A DNA stretch of 64,000 nucleotides, taken from Callorhinus ursinus (lineage: Eukaryota; Chordata; Mammalia; Carnivora; Otariidae). The stretch spans positions 1,988,972 to 2,052,971 of the forward strand of contig NW_020313165.1 of assembly GCF_003265705.1 (NCBI RefSeq), read 5' to 3'. Shown here piece by piece: positions 21,521 through 31,870 of the stretch (positions are counted from its first letter, which is position 1; each line of letters begins with the position of its first letter). Below the pieces are notes generated by a model. That model had not been told where the DNA came from, did no database searches, and saw only the letters and a program-made list of their open reading frames with translations. Both the position numbers and the translations under genes were made by a program.

Positions 21521-22879
21521 ATGTTTCATTCTTTCTCACTTGGTATGCATTTTTATTTTTGTTTTTTGTTTGTTTATGCTTTTGTTTTAAGCTAGTAAAG
21601 TTATTCCAGTTACAATGAAATTTCAATATGAGGGACAAGTATGATAATACAATAATATTTTTAAACATAAATCCCACAAAATATTTGTTGGTTATGCTTT
21701 CATTTCTGTTTTTCTTTCTGCAAGGAATATGTTAATAGTACTTCTATTGAAGCATTCTGGGACATTATTTTTTTTTTTTTGTCTGTCATAAGTATCACAT
21801 TAGAAGAGTAGGTGGCATGGGTCAAGTCTTCCTTATTTTGCATTCTACTCTTCATAATTTAAGGGATTTTAGACAGCTATTTTATCTTTATGTGTATCAA
21901 TAATTTTTTAAAAGTTCATACCTTTCACATTAGAAGGAAATAAGAAAGCTTTTTAGCATTTTAATATTTATTTATATAATAAACATTCTTCAGAAACAAA
22001 TAAAATGTATTACTTAGAAGTTCATGGCCAGGTGAGATCTACCATAAAGCAGTGCTTTTTCTGTACTACTTTCAGCATAATTTCTATTTCAGATAAAAGA
22101 ACGCTTCTTAGTTCCTTGCAAGGAGTCATTATTGCTTTTTCTTAGTTATTTGAAGCTCATGACCTCATGCCTGAACTACTTCAAGAATTTCAGAACTAAT
22201 CCTCCCCCATGTCCCTGCCTTCATTCCCTCCCCCATACAACTTTAATCTCTATCCTCTGTTTTTGATCCTTCATATCATACAAAGAATATTATTCATAAC
22301 ATTTTAATTTTCTCATGTTTTTATCTAGTTCAAAACTCACCAAAGAATACCCACAAGCCCACTTGTAAACTGGCAACTTTCCCATATGTGTATTGATCTC
22401 AACATTGACTAAAAAAATTAATCTTCTTCCCCTACCTGAAGACCATGGCTATTCCCTTCCCATGAATGTGGTACCCCATCCTCCCAGTTCCCCACAGGAG
22501 ATGCCTCCCTTGCCTTCCCTTTCCTATCTAATCAATATTTAAATCTTACAGATTGTATCCCATTAATCTCTTTATGAACCTCCCGATCTTCGTTCTAACT
22601 ACTGCTCCCTATTTTAGTCCCTCATTGGCTCTTACCTATTTAATTACAATAGCTTCTTTCTTAGATACAAGTCAGCCCATAATGCCATCTATGTTTTTCC
22701 TGTAATGTGATGGATTACTTATTCTGAGAATGTGTCATGCACTCTCACATCTTAATTTATTTTCACATGCTATTCTTGCTGCATAAGTTTTCTGTTTTCC
22801 ACTTAAGGTGGTATTTTAGTCTTTAATATCCAGCTCAGTTATTACCACTCATTATAAAGCACCCTCCCAAACAACACAA
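21521..22879. other. Unassigned AT-rich stretch
   Basis: No family is recognised; T12 or longer runs near 21770. The pyrimidine-rich part at 22200-22700 may be diverged old repeat. Confidence 0.35.
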
Positions 22880-23095
22880 AAATATTCCTTGTTCTTCCAT
22901 AGGTTCATGGAAGTTATTCTTTGATACTATACTCATAGAAATTCTTTCCTATACACCTGTGATCTCACAAATGAATGTGAGCCCTTTCAAGGTAGCATTT
23001 ATATGATAGTCATTTTTGTATCCACAGTGTCTAGCCTCGTATTAGTAATATATCAGGTCCTCAGTATATATTTTACTTGAATTAATGAGTGGATG
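22880..23095 (+). repeat. L2 3' end relic, sense
   Basis: An L2-like order of features: GTGATCTCACAAATGAATGTG, GAGCCCTTTCAAGGTAGCA, TTGTATCCACAGTGTCTAG, then CAGGTCCTCAGTATATATTT and TTGAATTAATGAGTGGATG at the end. Confidence 0.65.
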
Positions 23096-23694
23096 GATAG
23101 TTAGGAGGAGGAAGTGGGTGGTTATGATTCTACCACATGAATACACTCCTCAAAACAGTTAATTCTCAATTTTTTGCAGGCTAATGTTCAAGTTACTTAA
23201 TGCCATGCTGAAGACACTCCATTATATGGCAGGTTAAACTCTTATACTCTTGTTGATAAATTTTCTAGTTGCGCCATGACCATATCATTTCTGCTTGCCC
23301 CAGTTACATACTTTTTCAATCTACACTGCCTGTTCTATATTCAACAGACACATGCAATCTTGTGTGAAAGCAGAACTACATAGTATTCTCTCTTTGGTTG
23401 GTATGGCAGTAGGTCCTCTGTGCATCTGCTGTTCCACATGCATATCCATTTTCAAATATCATATTTGTCTTCATTCCAAGCATGTTTTCATGTACTCCTA
23501 ATTTTGCACTTTCATTCTGCACTAGTGTCCCATTTAATTCTAAGCAAAACCATACCTTGATCATAGTCATGTCCATTCTTGGTGCCAGTACCCATGGTTT
23601 CTTAGCTCTTATGTCTTCTATTCCACTCACTGTCTTTTGACCTCATTTCTTTGTTATGGTTACAAAGTGATTACTTTTACCTCCTGAAGCTCAT
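23096..23694. other. Unassigned noncoding stretch
   Basis: Nothing is recognised. Overlapping open frames on both strands at 23295-23630 are unsupported. Confidence 0.35.
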
Positions 23695-24190
23695 TGAAAG
23701 CCTACTATGGGCCAGACACAATTCTATATACTGGGGGTACATCAGTGAATAGAACAGACAAAGATCCCTGCCCTTGTCTAGCTTATATTCTAATGGGGAC
23801 AAGGAAATAAGAAAAATAAACAATAAACAAAATAAATAAGTAAATTAGATCAAATTTTAGAAAGTGATAAGTCATATAAAAATAAGAAAATGTAGATCAG
23901 GGTAGGGAGGATGGAGTAACTGGGTGGTCAGAATTAACTCACTGAGAAGCTGACATTTGAGCACAGGTAGAGAGGAGATGAGGAAGTCTCAAATCTGGAG
24001 AAAGAAAATGTGAGGCCAAGGGGACAGTTAGTGGAAGACTCCAATCTGGGAGAGAGCCTGGTGGGTTTGAAGAATAGCAAGGAGCCCTGTGGTTGGAGAT
24101 GAGTAAAGAAGTGGTGGGGTGGGGAAGGTGGGGAGGGTGGGGAGTTCGTAGAAGAGCAACCTAACCTGTAACTTACAGATCATGTAAGAT
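23695..24190 (+). repeat. Ancient mammalian interspersed repeat, family uncertain
   Basis: A well-preserved example of a common relic: CCTACTATGGGCCAGACACA, ACATCAGTGAATAGAACAGA, CAAAGATCCCTGCCCTTGTC, TTATATTCTAATGGGGACA, then a GA-rich body with GAAGCTGACATTTGAGCACA. The wording is certainly of interspersed-repeat origin, but I cannot name the family reliably. Confidence 0.6.
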
Positions 24191-24284
24191 GTTAGAAATA
24201 TATCCATAATGCTGTAACTACATAATTATCATTTCTATTTCCTCCCTCACCCTGTTTTGTTGTCTATAGAGCATGTATTACTCT

Positions 24285-24428
24285 CTGTGATTATCCCACT
24301 TATTTATTTGTTAAAAGGATGCTATTTTTCTCCCCTACTAGAATGTAAGGTCTTTGGGATGAGGGACTTCACTGGTACCTAGAATAGTGCCTGGGACAAG
24401 TAGTGGCTCAATTATATTTGTTGAAAAC
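24285..24428 (+). repeat. L2 3' end relic, sense
   Basis: CCCCTACTAGAATGTAAGGT, then GGGATGAGGGACTTCACTGG, ACCTAGAATAGTGCCTGGGA and TATATTTGTTGAA follow the L2 3' terminus closely. Confidence 0.75.
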
Positions 24429-25312
24429 ACTAACATTGCATGATGTCTTCTTACATTTTCCAGCTGCTATTTATCTATGTTCTTTCTTCAGATCTGCTTT
24501 TCCACTCCTTGATATTGATGCTCAAAATATATCTGCTGATCTGAACTACAATGATAGGAAATGGAAGCAGCATAATAGCCTATTATAGGCATGTTTCCAG
24601 TCTCTCAGCACCAGAACCTTCCTCGTGTTTATTTATTTGTTTTCCTACAATCTGTATGCATGGAGCCACTGCAGCTACTAATTGGTAAGGAGAGCCTCTG
24701 GCTGTGCTTATCAAACACACAAACAAATAATAAATGAGCTATTCTTTTTTTTATAACAATCTAAAGTTGAAACTAGTGTTCTGTTGTCCATATCTCCAGA
24801 AGTTAGAACTCTGTTCACTTAGAAATATATTCTCAATGGAAAAAAAGAACATAAGAAAGAAAAGTGGAAAAAAAAAAAACACTAGTCCTCTTCAAATTAG
24901 TATTTCTAGGTTTGTAAATTGTTTCTTCACATATGAATAAACATATGAATAAACAGTGAAATAAGGTCATAAACATTTTTAAATGTGCCGAATCATCCAC
25001 ATAGTTTACTCATTTACTACTTGTAATTCTAAGTCGAGTGCTACAAAGTTTAGTTCACAGGTGCCTCTTGACCAATAGGTGGGGGTAGAAATAGGGCCAG
25101 TCGGGAACAACATGTTCATCCCACAGCCCTGATAGAACATTGTAATACTGACATTGAAACTAACACTTTATTAGGGGACATTTCAATGATATTTATTGTG
25201 AATAACCCAAAGGGAGCAGCACTATGGAGAAAATTTAAAGTAGATATAGTAAGATTTTAAACTGAAGATATAGAATTAATAAGACATAGTCCATTCAGTT
25301 GTTTCTGTCAAC
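24429..25312. other. Unassigned noncoding stretch
   Basis: No repeat is recognised. A12 run near 24868. Confidence 0.35.
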
Positions 25313-25320
25313 AAACTATT

Positions 25321-25735
25321 TTTTTTTATTCTTTATTTAAATTCAATTTAGTTAACATATACTGTATTATTAGTTTCAAGGGTAGAATTTAGTGATTCAT
25401 CAGTTGCATATAATACCCAGTGCTCATTACTTCAAGTGCTCTCCTTAATGCCCATCACCCAGTTACCCCATGCCCCAGCCCACCTCTTTTCCAGCAACCC
25501 TCAGTTTGTTTCCTAGTTCAACATTTCTTATGGTTTGCCTCCCTATTTTCATCTTACTTTATTTTTCTTCCCTTCCCCTATGTTCATTTCTTTTGTTTCT
25601 TAAATTCCACATATGAGTAAAATCATATGCTATTTGTCTTTCTCTGACTGAGTTATTTTGCTTAACATAATACCCTCTAGTTCCATCCATATCATTGCAA
25701 ATGGCAGGATTTCATTCTTTTTGATGGCTGAGTTG

Positions 25736-25771
<36 letters not shown>

Positions 25772-26213
25772 ACGTCTTCTTTATCCATTCATCTATTGAT
25801 GGACATCTGGACTCTTTCCATAGTTTGGCTATAATTGCTGTTATAAATTATAAATATTGGGGTGCATATGCCCTTCAAATCACTATGTTTGTATCCTTTG
25901 GATAAATACCCAGTAGTGCAATTGGTGGGTCATAGGGTAGCTTTATTTTTAACTTTTTTGAGGAACTTCCATACTGTTTTCCAGAGTGGCTGCACCAGCT
26001 TGCATTGCCACCAGCAGTGGAGGAGGGTTCCCCTTTCTCTGCATCTTCACCAGCATCTATTGTTTCCTGACTTGTTAATTTTAGCCATTTTGACTGGTGT
26101 GAGGTGGTATCTCATTGTGGTTTTGATGTGTATTTCCCTGGTGCCGAGTGATGTTGAGCATTTTTTCATTTGTCTGTTGACCATTTGTATGCCTTCTTTG
26201 GTGAAACTATTCA
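25321..26213 (-). mobile_element. L1 3' end with ORF2 tail, antisense, older
   Basis: An antisense L1 3' UTR (25321 to about 25615) followed by complemented ORF2 C-terminal codons, including the CAGTAGTGCAATTGGTGGG and GAGGTGGTATCTCATTG landmarks. It is more diverged than 377-1026, with the reading frame broken. An (AC)16 array sits inside ORF2 at 25739-25770 where other copies read GTGTATATATACCAC. A short AAACTATT is found at both ends (25313-25320, 26204-26211), but the right copy partly coincides with L1 sequence, so a TSD is not proven. Confidence 0.85.
25739..25770. repeat. (AC)16 microsatellite inside L1
   Basis: A perfect dinucleotide array expanded from the short alternating stretch normally present in the L1 ORF2 YIYTVEYYAAIKK coding region. 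Confidence 0.95.
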
Positions 26214-26264
26214 AGGAGAAATAAGATGGGAGCCAGCGTAACTTGAGAAGCAGGATAGCCCAGG

Positions 26265-26460
26265 GTTGACAGCACAGATGTGAGAGCCACAGTGGTTATG
26301 CTCAAATGCTGGCAAAACTGTTTTTAAGATCTGTGATCTTGGGCTAGTCTCTGTGCCCTAGTTTCCTTACCTATAAAATGATATTAATAGTCTTTCTCTC
26401 ATGGAATTGGTATTACATATCCATGAAATACTCAGAATATAGGCTAGTGGGTAATAAATA
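26265..26460 (+). repeat. MIR relic, sense
   Basis: GCCACAGTGGTTATGCTCAA, GATCTTGGGCTAGTCTCTG, TTTCCTTACCTATAAAATGA, then TCTCATGGAATTGG and a GGGTAATAAATACC end follow MIR order. Confidence 0.75.
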
Positions 26461-26464
26461 CCTT

Positions 26465-26630
26465 TTTCCTTTTTTTTCTTTTCAAGTTTTTGTTTAAATT
26501 CTAGTTAACCTACAGCATAATTTTAGCTTCAGTTGTAGAATTTAGTGATTCATTACTTACATACAAAACCAGTGCTCATCACAGTAAGTGCCCTCCTTAA
26601 TACCCATCACCTAATTAGCCCATACATACT
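26465..26630 (-). mobile_element. L1 3' UTR fragment, antisense
   Basis: A T-rich tail, then TTTAAATTCTAGTTAACCTA, TAGAATTTAGTGATTCATTA and CCCTCCTTAATACCCATCAC. It corresponds to 25335-25460 of the previous element and carries its own 3' end, so it is a separate insertion. Confidence 0.85.
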
Positions 26631-26739
26631 TCTTTTAAAAGTTAACTATTTTGCATAGTTATAATGAATATGTGCCAAGAATATTCATTATCTTGTTTAA
26701 TTCTCATACAAACAGTGCAAGGTAGTATCACTGTTCTTA

Positions 26740-26942
26740 ATTTTTTTTAAGATTTATTTATTTGAGAGAGAGTAAGAGAGAGAGCAGGGAGAGGGGGAGG
26801 GGGAGAGGGAGAGAGAATCCCAAGTAGACTCTGTGCTGAGCACAAAGCCTGAACACAGGGCTCAGTCCTAGGACCCTGAGATCATGACCTGAGCTGAAAT
26901 CAAGAGTTGGCTGCTTAACCGACTGAGCCAGCCAGGTGCCAC
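26740..26942 (-). mobile_element. Older Can-SINE, antisense
   Basis: A full-length antisense SINE with an imperfect 12-bp TSD, TCACTGTTCTTA versus TCACCATTCTTA (26728-26739, 26943-26954). It has the older AAATCAAGAGTTGG type of head-proximal wording. Confidence 0.94.
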
Positions 26943-26959
26943 TCACCATTCTTATTTGT

Positions 26960-27075
26960 AAAGGTAAGAGAACTGTGGCTCAATTAACTTACTAGTTCAA
27001 CCCTAGTCCACACATATAGTAGATTCTGAATCCAAAATTTGCACTAGTCTGATCAGCTTTGAAAGCCCTTACTGC
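26960..27075 (-). repeat. MIR relic, antisense
   Basis: AACTGTGGCTCAATTAACTT, GTCCACACATATAGTAG and CTGAATCCAAAATTTGCACT fit the antisense MIR core, diverged. Confidence 0.55.
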
Positions 27076-27566
27076 TAAAACTCTTTCTCATAACTTCCAA
27101 GATGATTACAGGTCACTATCTACCAATATGTAAAGTTGTTGGTGTTCGCAGTCTCTTCCCGCAAGTCCACAGAAGCTTTCATTTATTGATCCTTCCCTTA
27201 ACTTTTGAGATTAGTTTCATTTTCTGTATATTGCTTCTTTGGATTTCTCAGTTGGCTTTTCAATAAATTTAGACTCCTCCTCATCCCTCTCCCACATTTA
27301 TTCTCATTTATATTATCTTTATTGACTAGAATATATTTCTATTCTTTAGAAGGAACTAAAAACTACCTCTTGGGAACTCATTTTGCAAGCATAAGAACAT
27401 ATTTGGAGATAATGCACTCAAGAAGATTTTGCTCAGTAGAAAAACAAACAAATAATATGGCCCTTTTTTCTTATCATTTAACTATAACTACTGTTTAAAG
27501 CAAAGCATATTCAAAGAGACTTTAATTATTGTCTCAGCCAGTGGGTACATATTATGTACATCATGA
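27076..27566. other. Unassigned noncoding stretch
   Basis: No repeat is recognised. The 97-codon frame at 27205-27498 has no identifiable domain. Confidence 0.35.
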
Positions 27567-27660
27567 TACACACACACACACATATATATGTATATTGATT
27601 ATATGTACAGTATATATAATATGGTATATATGTATATGCCATAATGATAACATATATAAG
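27567..27660. repeat. CA/TA-rich simple repeat
   Basis: (CA)n of about 16 bp followed by imperfect TATATG and TATA units over about 90 bp. Confidence 0.8.
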
Positions 27661-27950
27661 GCAGAAATGCTGCCTCAAACCTTCTTATTATGAATGGATT
27701 ATAGCTAATTAATGTACAAAATCCAGGTAGTTGGAAACATCAAGATGTGTGACAAGATTTTTAAAAATAAATGATTCATATACATGTAGCATAAATAATT
27801 TGAAAATAAAAATTAGCTACTTTTTAAAAGACAAATGAGAAAAATATCCTGTTCATGCCTCTACTTCTAATTTTTGCATGACATTGTAGGGTGAATTTTC
27901 TGTCTAATGCTCATTTTTTATTTTCTATTATTTATCATTAAGGTACATAA

Positions 27951-28105
27951 AGGACACCTGGTTGGCTCAGGTGGTTAAGCATTTGCCTCTTGATTTCTGT
28001 GGAGCATTGGGCTCCGCACTCGGTGTGGAGCCTGCTTAACATTCTCCTTCTCCCTCTGACCACCCTCCCCCGCAAAAAAATAAAAAAAGAAAAGGAAAAG
28101 AAAGA
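27951..28105 (+). mobile_element. Can-SINE with internal deletion, sense
   Basis: The head (CACCTGGTTGGCTCAGGTGG) and body (CTCGGTGTGGAGCCTGC) are present, but the segment that normally holds the GGTCATGATCTCAGGGTCC core and B box is missing. It ends in an A-rich tail with AAAAGG units. Without the B-box region it should not be a competent Pol III template. Confidence 0.88.
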
Positions 28106-28950
28106 TATTAACTACTTCAAATATCTTTGCTGCATATAAAATAAGTTTAAGTTCATTCCTTACATCTGGTAACATGTTGCCTAATAAAAGGGACATTAAA
28201 TAAAAATATGTTCTCTGATAAGTTGGATAACAAGTGATAAAGCCTTACAGAGGAGTCTGACAATGAGTAGTTATACCTTAGAAAACATTTTAGAAGTATC
28301 CCAAGGAATTTGGAATGTAGTAAGATAAGCATAGAATTCCAAGCGTTGAAAACAGCATAAACAAAAGTTTAAATTTGGTAATGAGTATGATGTATGCTGT
28401 AATAGGACATCAGGCCCATGATGAGTGACAGATATGGCTGAAATCATGATGATGTCTCATAAAATGAAACATTTGTTATCTCCTTCTCACTCACCTGTGA
28501 CAGATATCAAGTTGGAGTTGTACCTGTTCCAATTGTCAATATTACTTCAGGGATAATGATTTTTGGTGTGAGATTCCTTTCCTTAAAAGAAACTATGTTG
28601 GTTTACAGTTTCAAGTTTGCCATTGTTCTGTGATATTCGATGGATATTTCTCCCACTGTAACCTCCATGACAATAGGATCTTGTCAATTATTGACACCCG
28701 TTAGACAGGTGTGTCTGGCAGGATACGGCATATACAACATGTCCTGTATATACCCAGTGTGTTACCTGTTTGCCGAAGTTAACTGAATTAGTAGAGATCT
28801 GCCTAATAACATGGTCTGCAACAAGGAAGCCTGAGAAATGAGTGTTCAAGGCAAAAGAGACAGAAATTTCAAGGCTCTGAAATAAGAACAATCCTGGATT
28901 TTTGAGAGATGACAATATGGCCCTGGTGGCTAAAGCAGAATACAGATGAA
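28106..28950. other. Unassigned noncoding stretch
   Basis: Nothing is recognised. The frame at 28688-28915 is unsupported. Confidence 0.35.
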
Positions 28951-29450
28951 AAAACTGTAGTAGGTGGGCTCAGAGGGTACAGGGCACAGATTCTGTAGGA
29001 TATCGTAGGGTGTGGTAAGAGATGGGGCTAACTCGAAGAGTAGAGACACATGATTCGATTGTTTTAGGGGGAGAGGGTTATGTGATATCATTTATTTATT
29101 TAAAGGTGACTTTGGTTGTTCTACTGGGTAGGAAGTAGACTTTTGGGAACCAAATGTGGGAGGCTGCCTTTGCCCAATGCAAGATGCTAGTGTCTCAGTA
29201 GTAGAGACGAAGATCTATTTAGGAGCTAAACTGTGCTTGCTGATGATTTGGAAGTGGGAGGTGTGGAGACAGAATAAGAAGAATCTAATCATCCTAATCA
29301 TTTGTCTTGAGTAACTGGATGACTATCTGCAATTCTAGCACTGGGCAAGATGAGGTTGATACATGGTTTGGGCATATATATATATATCTCACAAGTAGTA
29401 TTTGGGGCACGTTAATTGAAGGTGTCAAGCAAACAGTTGCAATTGAGTAT
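28951..29450 (+). repeat. Possible ancient interspersed repeat
   Basis: A GA-rich sequence resembling the old relic class at 23695 and 45225 (for example GGGCTCAGAGGGTACAGGGC and TTTGGAAGTGGGAGGTGTGG). The assignment is weak. Confidence 0.3.
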
Positions 29451-29504
29451 GAGAGTTGAGATAAATGAATAAAGATTTCCTTAAATCTTTACAAACTGTA
29501 TTTG

Positions 29505-29630
29505 ATATTATTCATCCTCATGTTAAATTCAGAGTACTTAAGTAACTTGGTTAAGGTCGTGTACATTAGCAAAATCACCTGGTCTGACCTCCAAGCTAAA
29601 GTTGACTTGTTTATGCTGCTCTGCTCTCCT
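29505..29630 (-). repeat. MIR relic, antisense
   Basis: TTCAGAGTACTTAAGTAACT, TGGTTAAGGTCGTGTACA, CACCTGGTCTGACCTCCAAG and CTGCTCTGCTCTCC match the antisense MIR core and flank. Confidence 0.65.
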
Positions 29631-31003
29631 TGAAATGTAATGAAGCACCAAACATATATTCAGATGGCAGTAATTTAAAGCAGAGCGGGATTAATAAAAG
29701 TTCTATCTGAGAAGGAAGAGCATTTTTTCACTGTGGTAATTCATGATGTCTTCCTCAGGGAAGTAGCTGGTAAGTTGAAAAGGTAAAGTTTCAATTGGCA
29801 GACTAGAACCAAAGATTTTCTGTCTCCACTAGATAAGAGAGCCACATCTGAGCAAGAGCAGAGGGGTGAACAATTGTTGGTTTACATTAGGGGGTTTCAA
29901 CCTCAGCATATTTAGAAGAGAAGGTTTAGGGATGGGCAGGGAAAAGGAGAATGCTGGAATGTTGGTGCTAGGTACTGGGTGGCAAGGTAGATAGATGAGA
30001 TTTTATTCTAGAAAGGAAAACCTCTGTAAATTTGTGAGGAGGGAGAGATGCTGGCTGTATAAATGTAATATAAGTAAGCATATAATGTAGATGTGTCTCT
30101 CATAAAAACCATAAGAAGTCTAAGCCAAAAGGGGAAAATTGTTCAACTATTTAACACACGAAAAAACCTGAAATTAAAAGATTACTCACCAAAAATCATG
30201 TGGAAGTTTGTAGTTAATCTAGAATTAGAGCTCAGGTGTCTTAATACATAAATTTCCTTTCCATTTCCTGCCCAGGGTTGGGACTGTTTCTTATAATCCC
30301 ATCTACTGTTCTTGTTTACCTCCATAATCCATCCACCTTCACCACTTTATCCACCATGCTTTATATCATACCCACTCAAGTGGTATTTTTTCAGAATTCT
30401 GTGCTGATGATAGCTGTGACAATACAGTTGTGGGGTATTTTGTTTTTTGGGTTTTTTTTTGTTGTTGTTGTTATTGTTTTGTTCTGTTTTTAATTTCTCT
30501 ACTTCTTCCCCTAAAACTGAAATCACAACCAAGAGAGCAAAACCCAAACCCCCAAAACAACATCTATAAAATACTAAGTGTTTCCACAAACCTAACAATA
30601 TAAGGGACAGGAAGCAAACCAGTGAAGGCAGCAAGACACCTATCCCATCAGGGACTGCAGAGAAGCCTCGGGACCTCTGATGACCCGTTATCCAGAGAAA
30701 CCTGAAATAGTTGATATGTGCTCCCCAGAAATTACAGTAGTCCAGCCTGAGAATGGCAGTCCAAACCAGAAAGAGCTTGTAAGGCTCCCATGTGCAGTTG
30801 AGTGCAGGAGACTAAAATGAGATCAAAGGTGTAGGCCCAGTGAACTCTCAGAACTAACCTACTGAAGTTCCTTTGTGGGATGAAGCCACATACTGAGGAG
30901 ACGCTACAGGAGAGAGAATCTGAAGTGATAAGACAGAGACAATAAGGGGAAAAATCATCCAGATATTATGGGGGTGGGACAATCAGTAGGTTATCACAAA
31001 TTA
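29631..31003. other. Unassigned noncoding stretch
   Basis: Mostly unrecognised. 30430-30490 is T/G-rich (GTTGTTGTTGTTATTG). 30690-31000 has old-repeat texture without a confident family. Confidence 0.35.
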
Positions 31004-31018
31004 CAAAACTGTCTTTTA

Positions 31019-31206
31019 TTTTTTTTAAGGTTTTATTTATTTATTTGAGAGAGAGAGAGAGCATGAGCGGGGGGGGGGGGGGGGGGGGGGGAAAGGAAGA
31101 CTCCCCGCTGAGCAGGGAGCCGAATGTGGGGCTCAGTCTCAGGACACTGGGATCATGACCTGAGCCGAAGGCAGACGCTTAACCAACTGAGCCACCCAGG
31201 CACCCC
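31019..31206 (-). mobile_element. Young Can-SINE with 23-G run, antisense
   Basis: A full-length antisense SINE with a perfect 15-bp TSD, CAAAACTGTCTTTTA, at 31004-31018 and 31207-31221. Its body contains 23 consecutive G at 31069-31091, where related copies have only GGGGGAG-type purine sequence. Confidence 0.96.
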
Positions 31207-31221
31207 CAAAACTGTCTTTTA

Positions 31222-31589
31222 AACACTCCTCAAAGAAAGCACAAGAGGGAGGTTAGGACCTGTGAAGCCACATGTAACTGCAAAGGAGCCTAGGACATGT
31301 GGTCTGGTTGTGTGCCTGGAAGGAAAGGGCAGCTGCAGATATCGGTCCCCTCTGGCAGCCTCTGCCACACAGAGAGCCATAATCGTTGCTGTATTTACAG
31401 AGATGAAGTGGACAAAATTAGATTCGTATTTTCATCTATGTGTATGCAGACATGCTGCCTTTATATCCAAATATTCTATTGTAAGCAGATTCACATGTTA
31501 TTAAATAATCTGGAAAAAAACATTTTGTTCACTGATCATAACACGTTCCACCTTTGTTTTCCCTTGTTACTTCTCTATCATTTACCCTG
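31222..31589. other. Unassigned noncoding stretch
   Basis: Two overlapping open frames (31262-31504 and 31297-31647) in different phases show no domain and no splice-site support. Confidence 0.3.
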
Positions 31590-31870
31590 TAGGCTGTTAC
31601 CAACAATTAGCTATTATAAAGTATATGATGAACATGTCTGTGCATAACTATCTGTCCATCCACATTAATGATTATTGTCCAAGGATAAATTCCTAGTGGA
31701 GAATTTCTGGGTTAAAATTTGTAAAGAATCTTTATGGTTCTTGCTACATATTGCTTTCTTGTCCTATATAAGTGTTCTAGCAGTTTACATTCCCCCATGA
31801 GTGTTATTAGTCTGTTTCCTTGTACTTTGGACCATACTGGGCATTATTGCTTTTTAAAAAGCTCTGCAAA
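31590..31870 (-). mobile_element. Old L1M or HAL1 fragment, antisense
   Basis: AGGATAAATTCCTAGTGGAG, AATTTCTGGGTTAAAATTTG, then a GTTTACATTCCCCCATGAGT region and a TGGGCATTATTGC region follow the antisense order of ancient L1/HAL1 ORF2 tails. Confidence 0.6.

Noticed and set aside
25862..26224. 120-codon plus-strand open frame
   Set aside because: It lies on the antisense strand of an L1 ORF2 tail.
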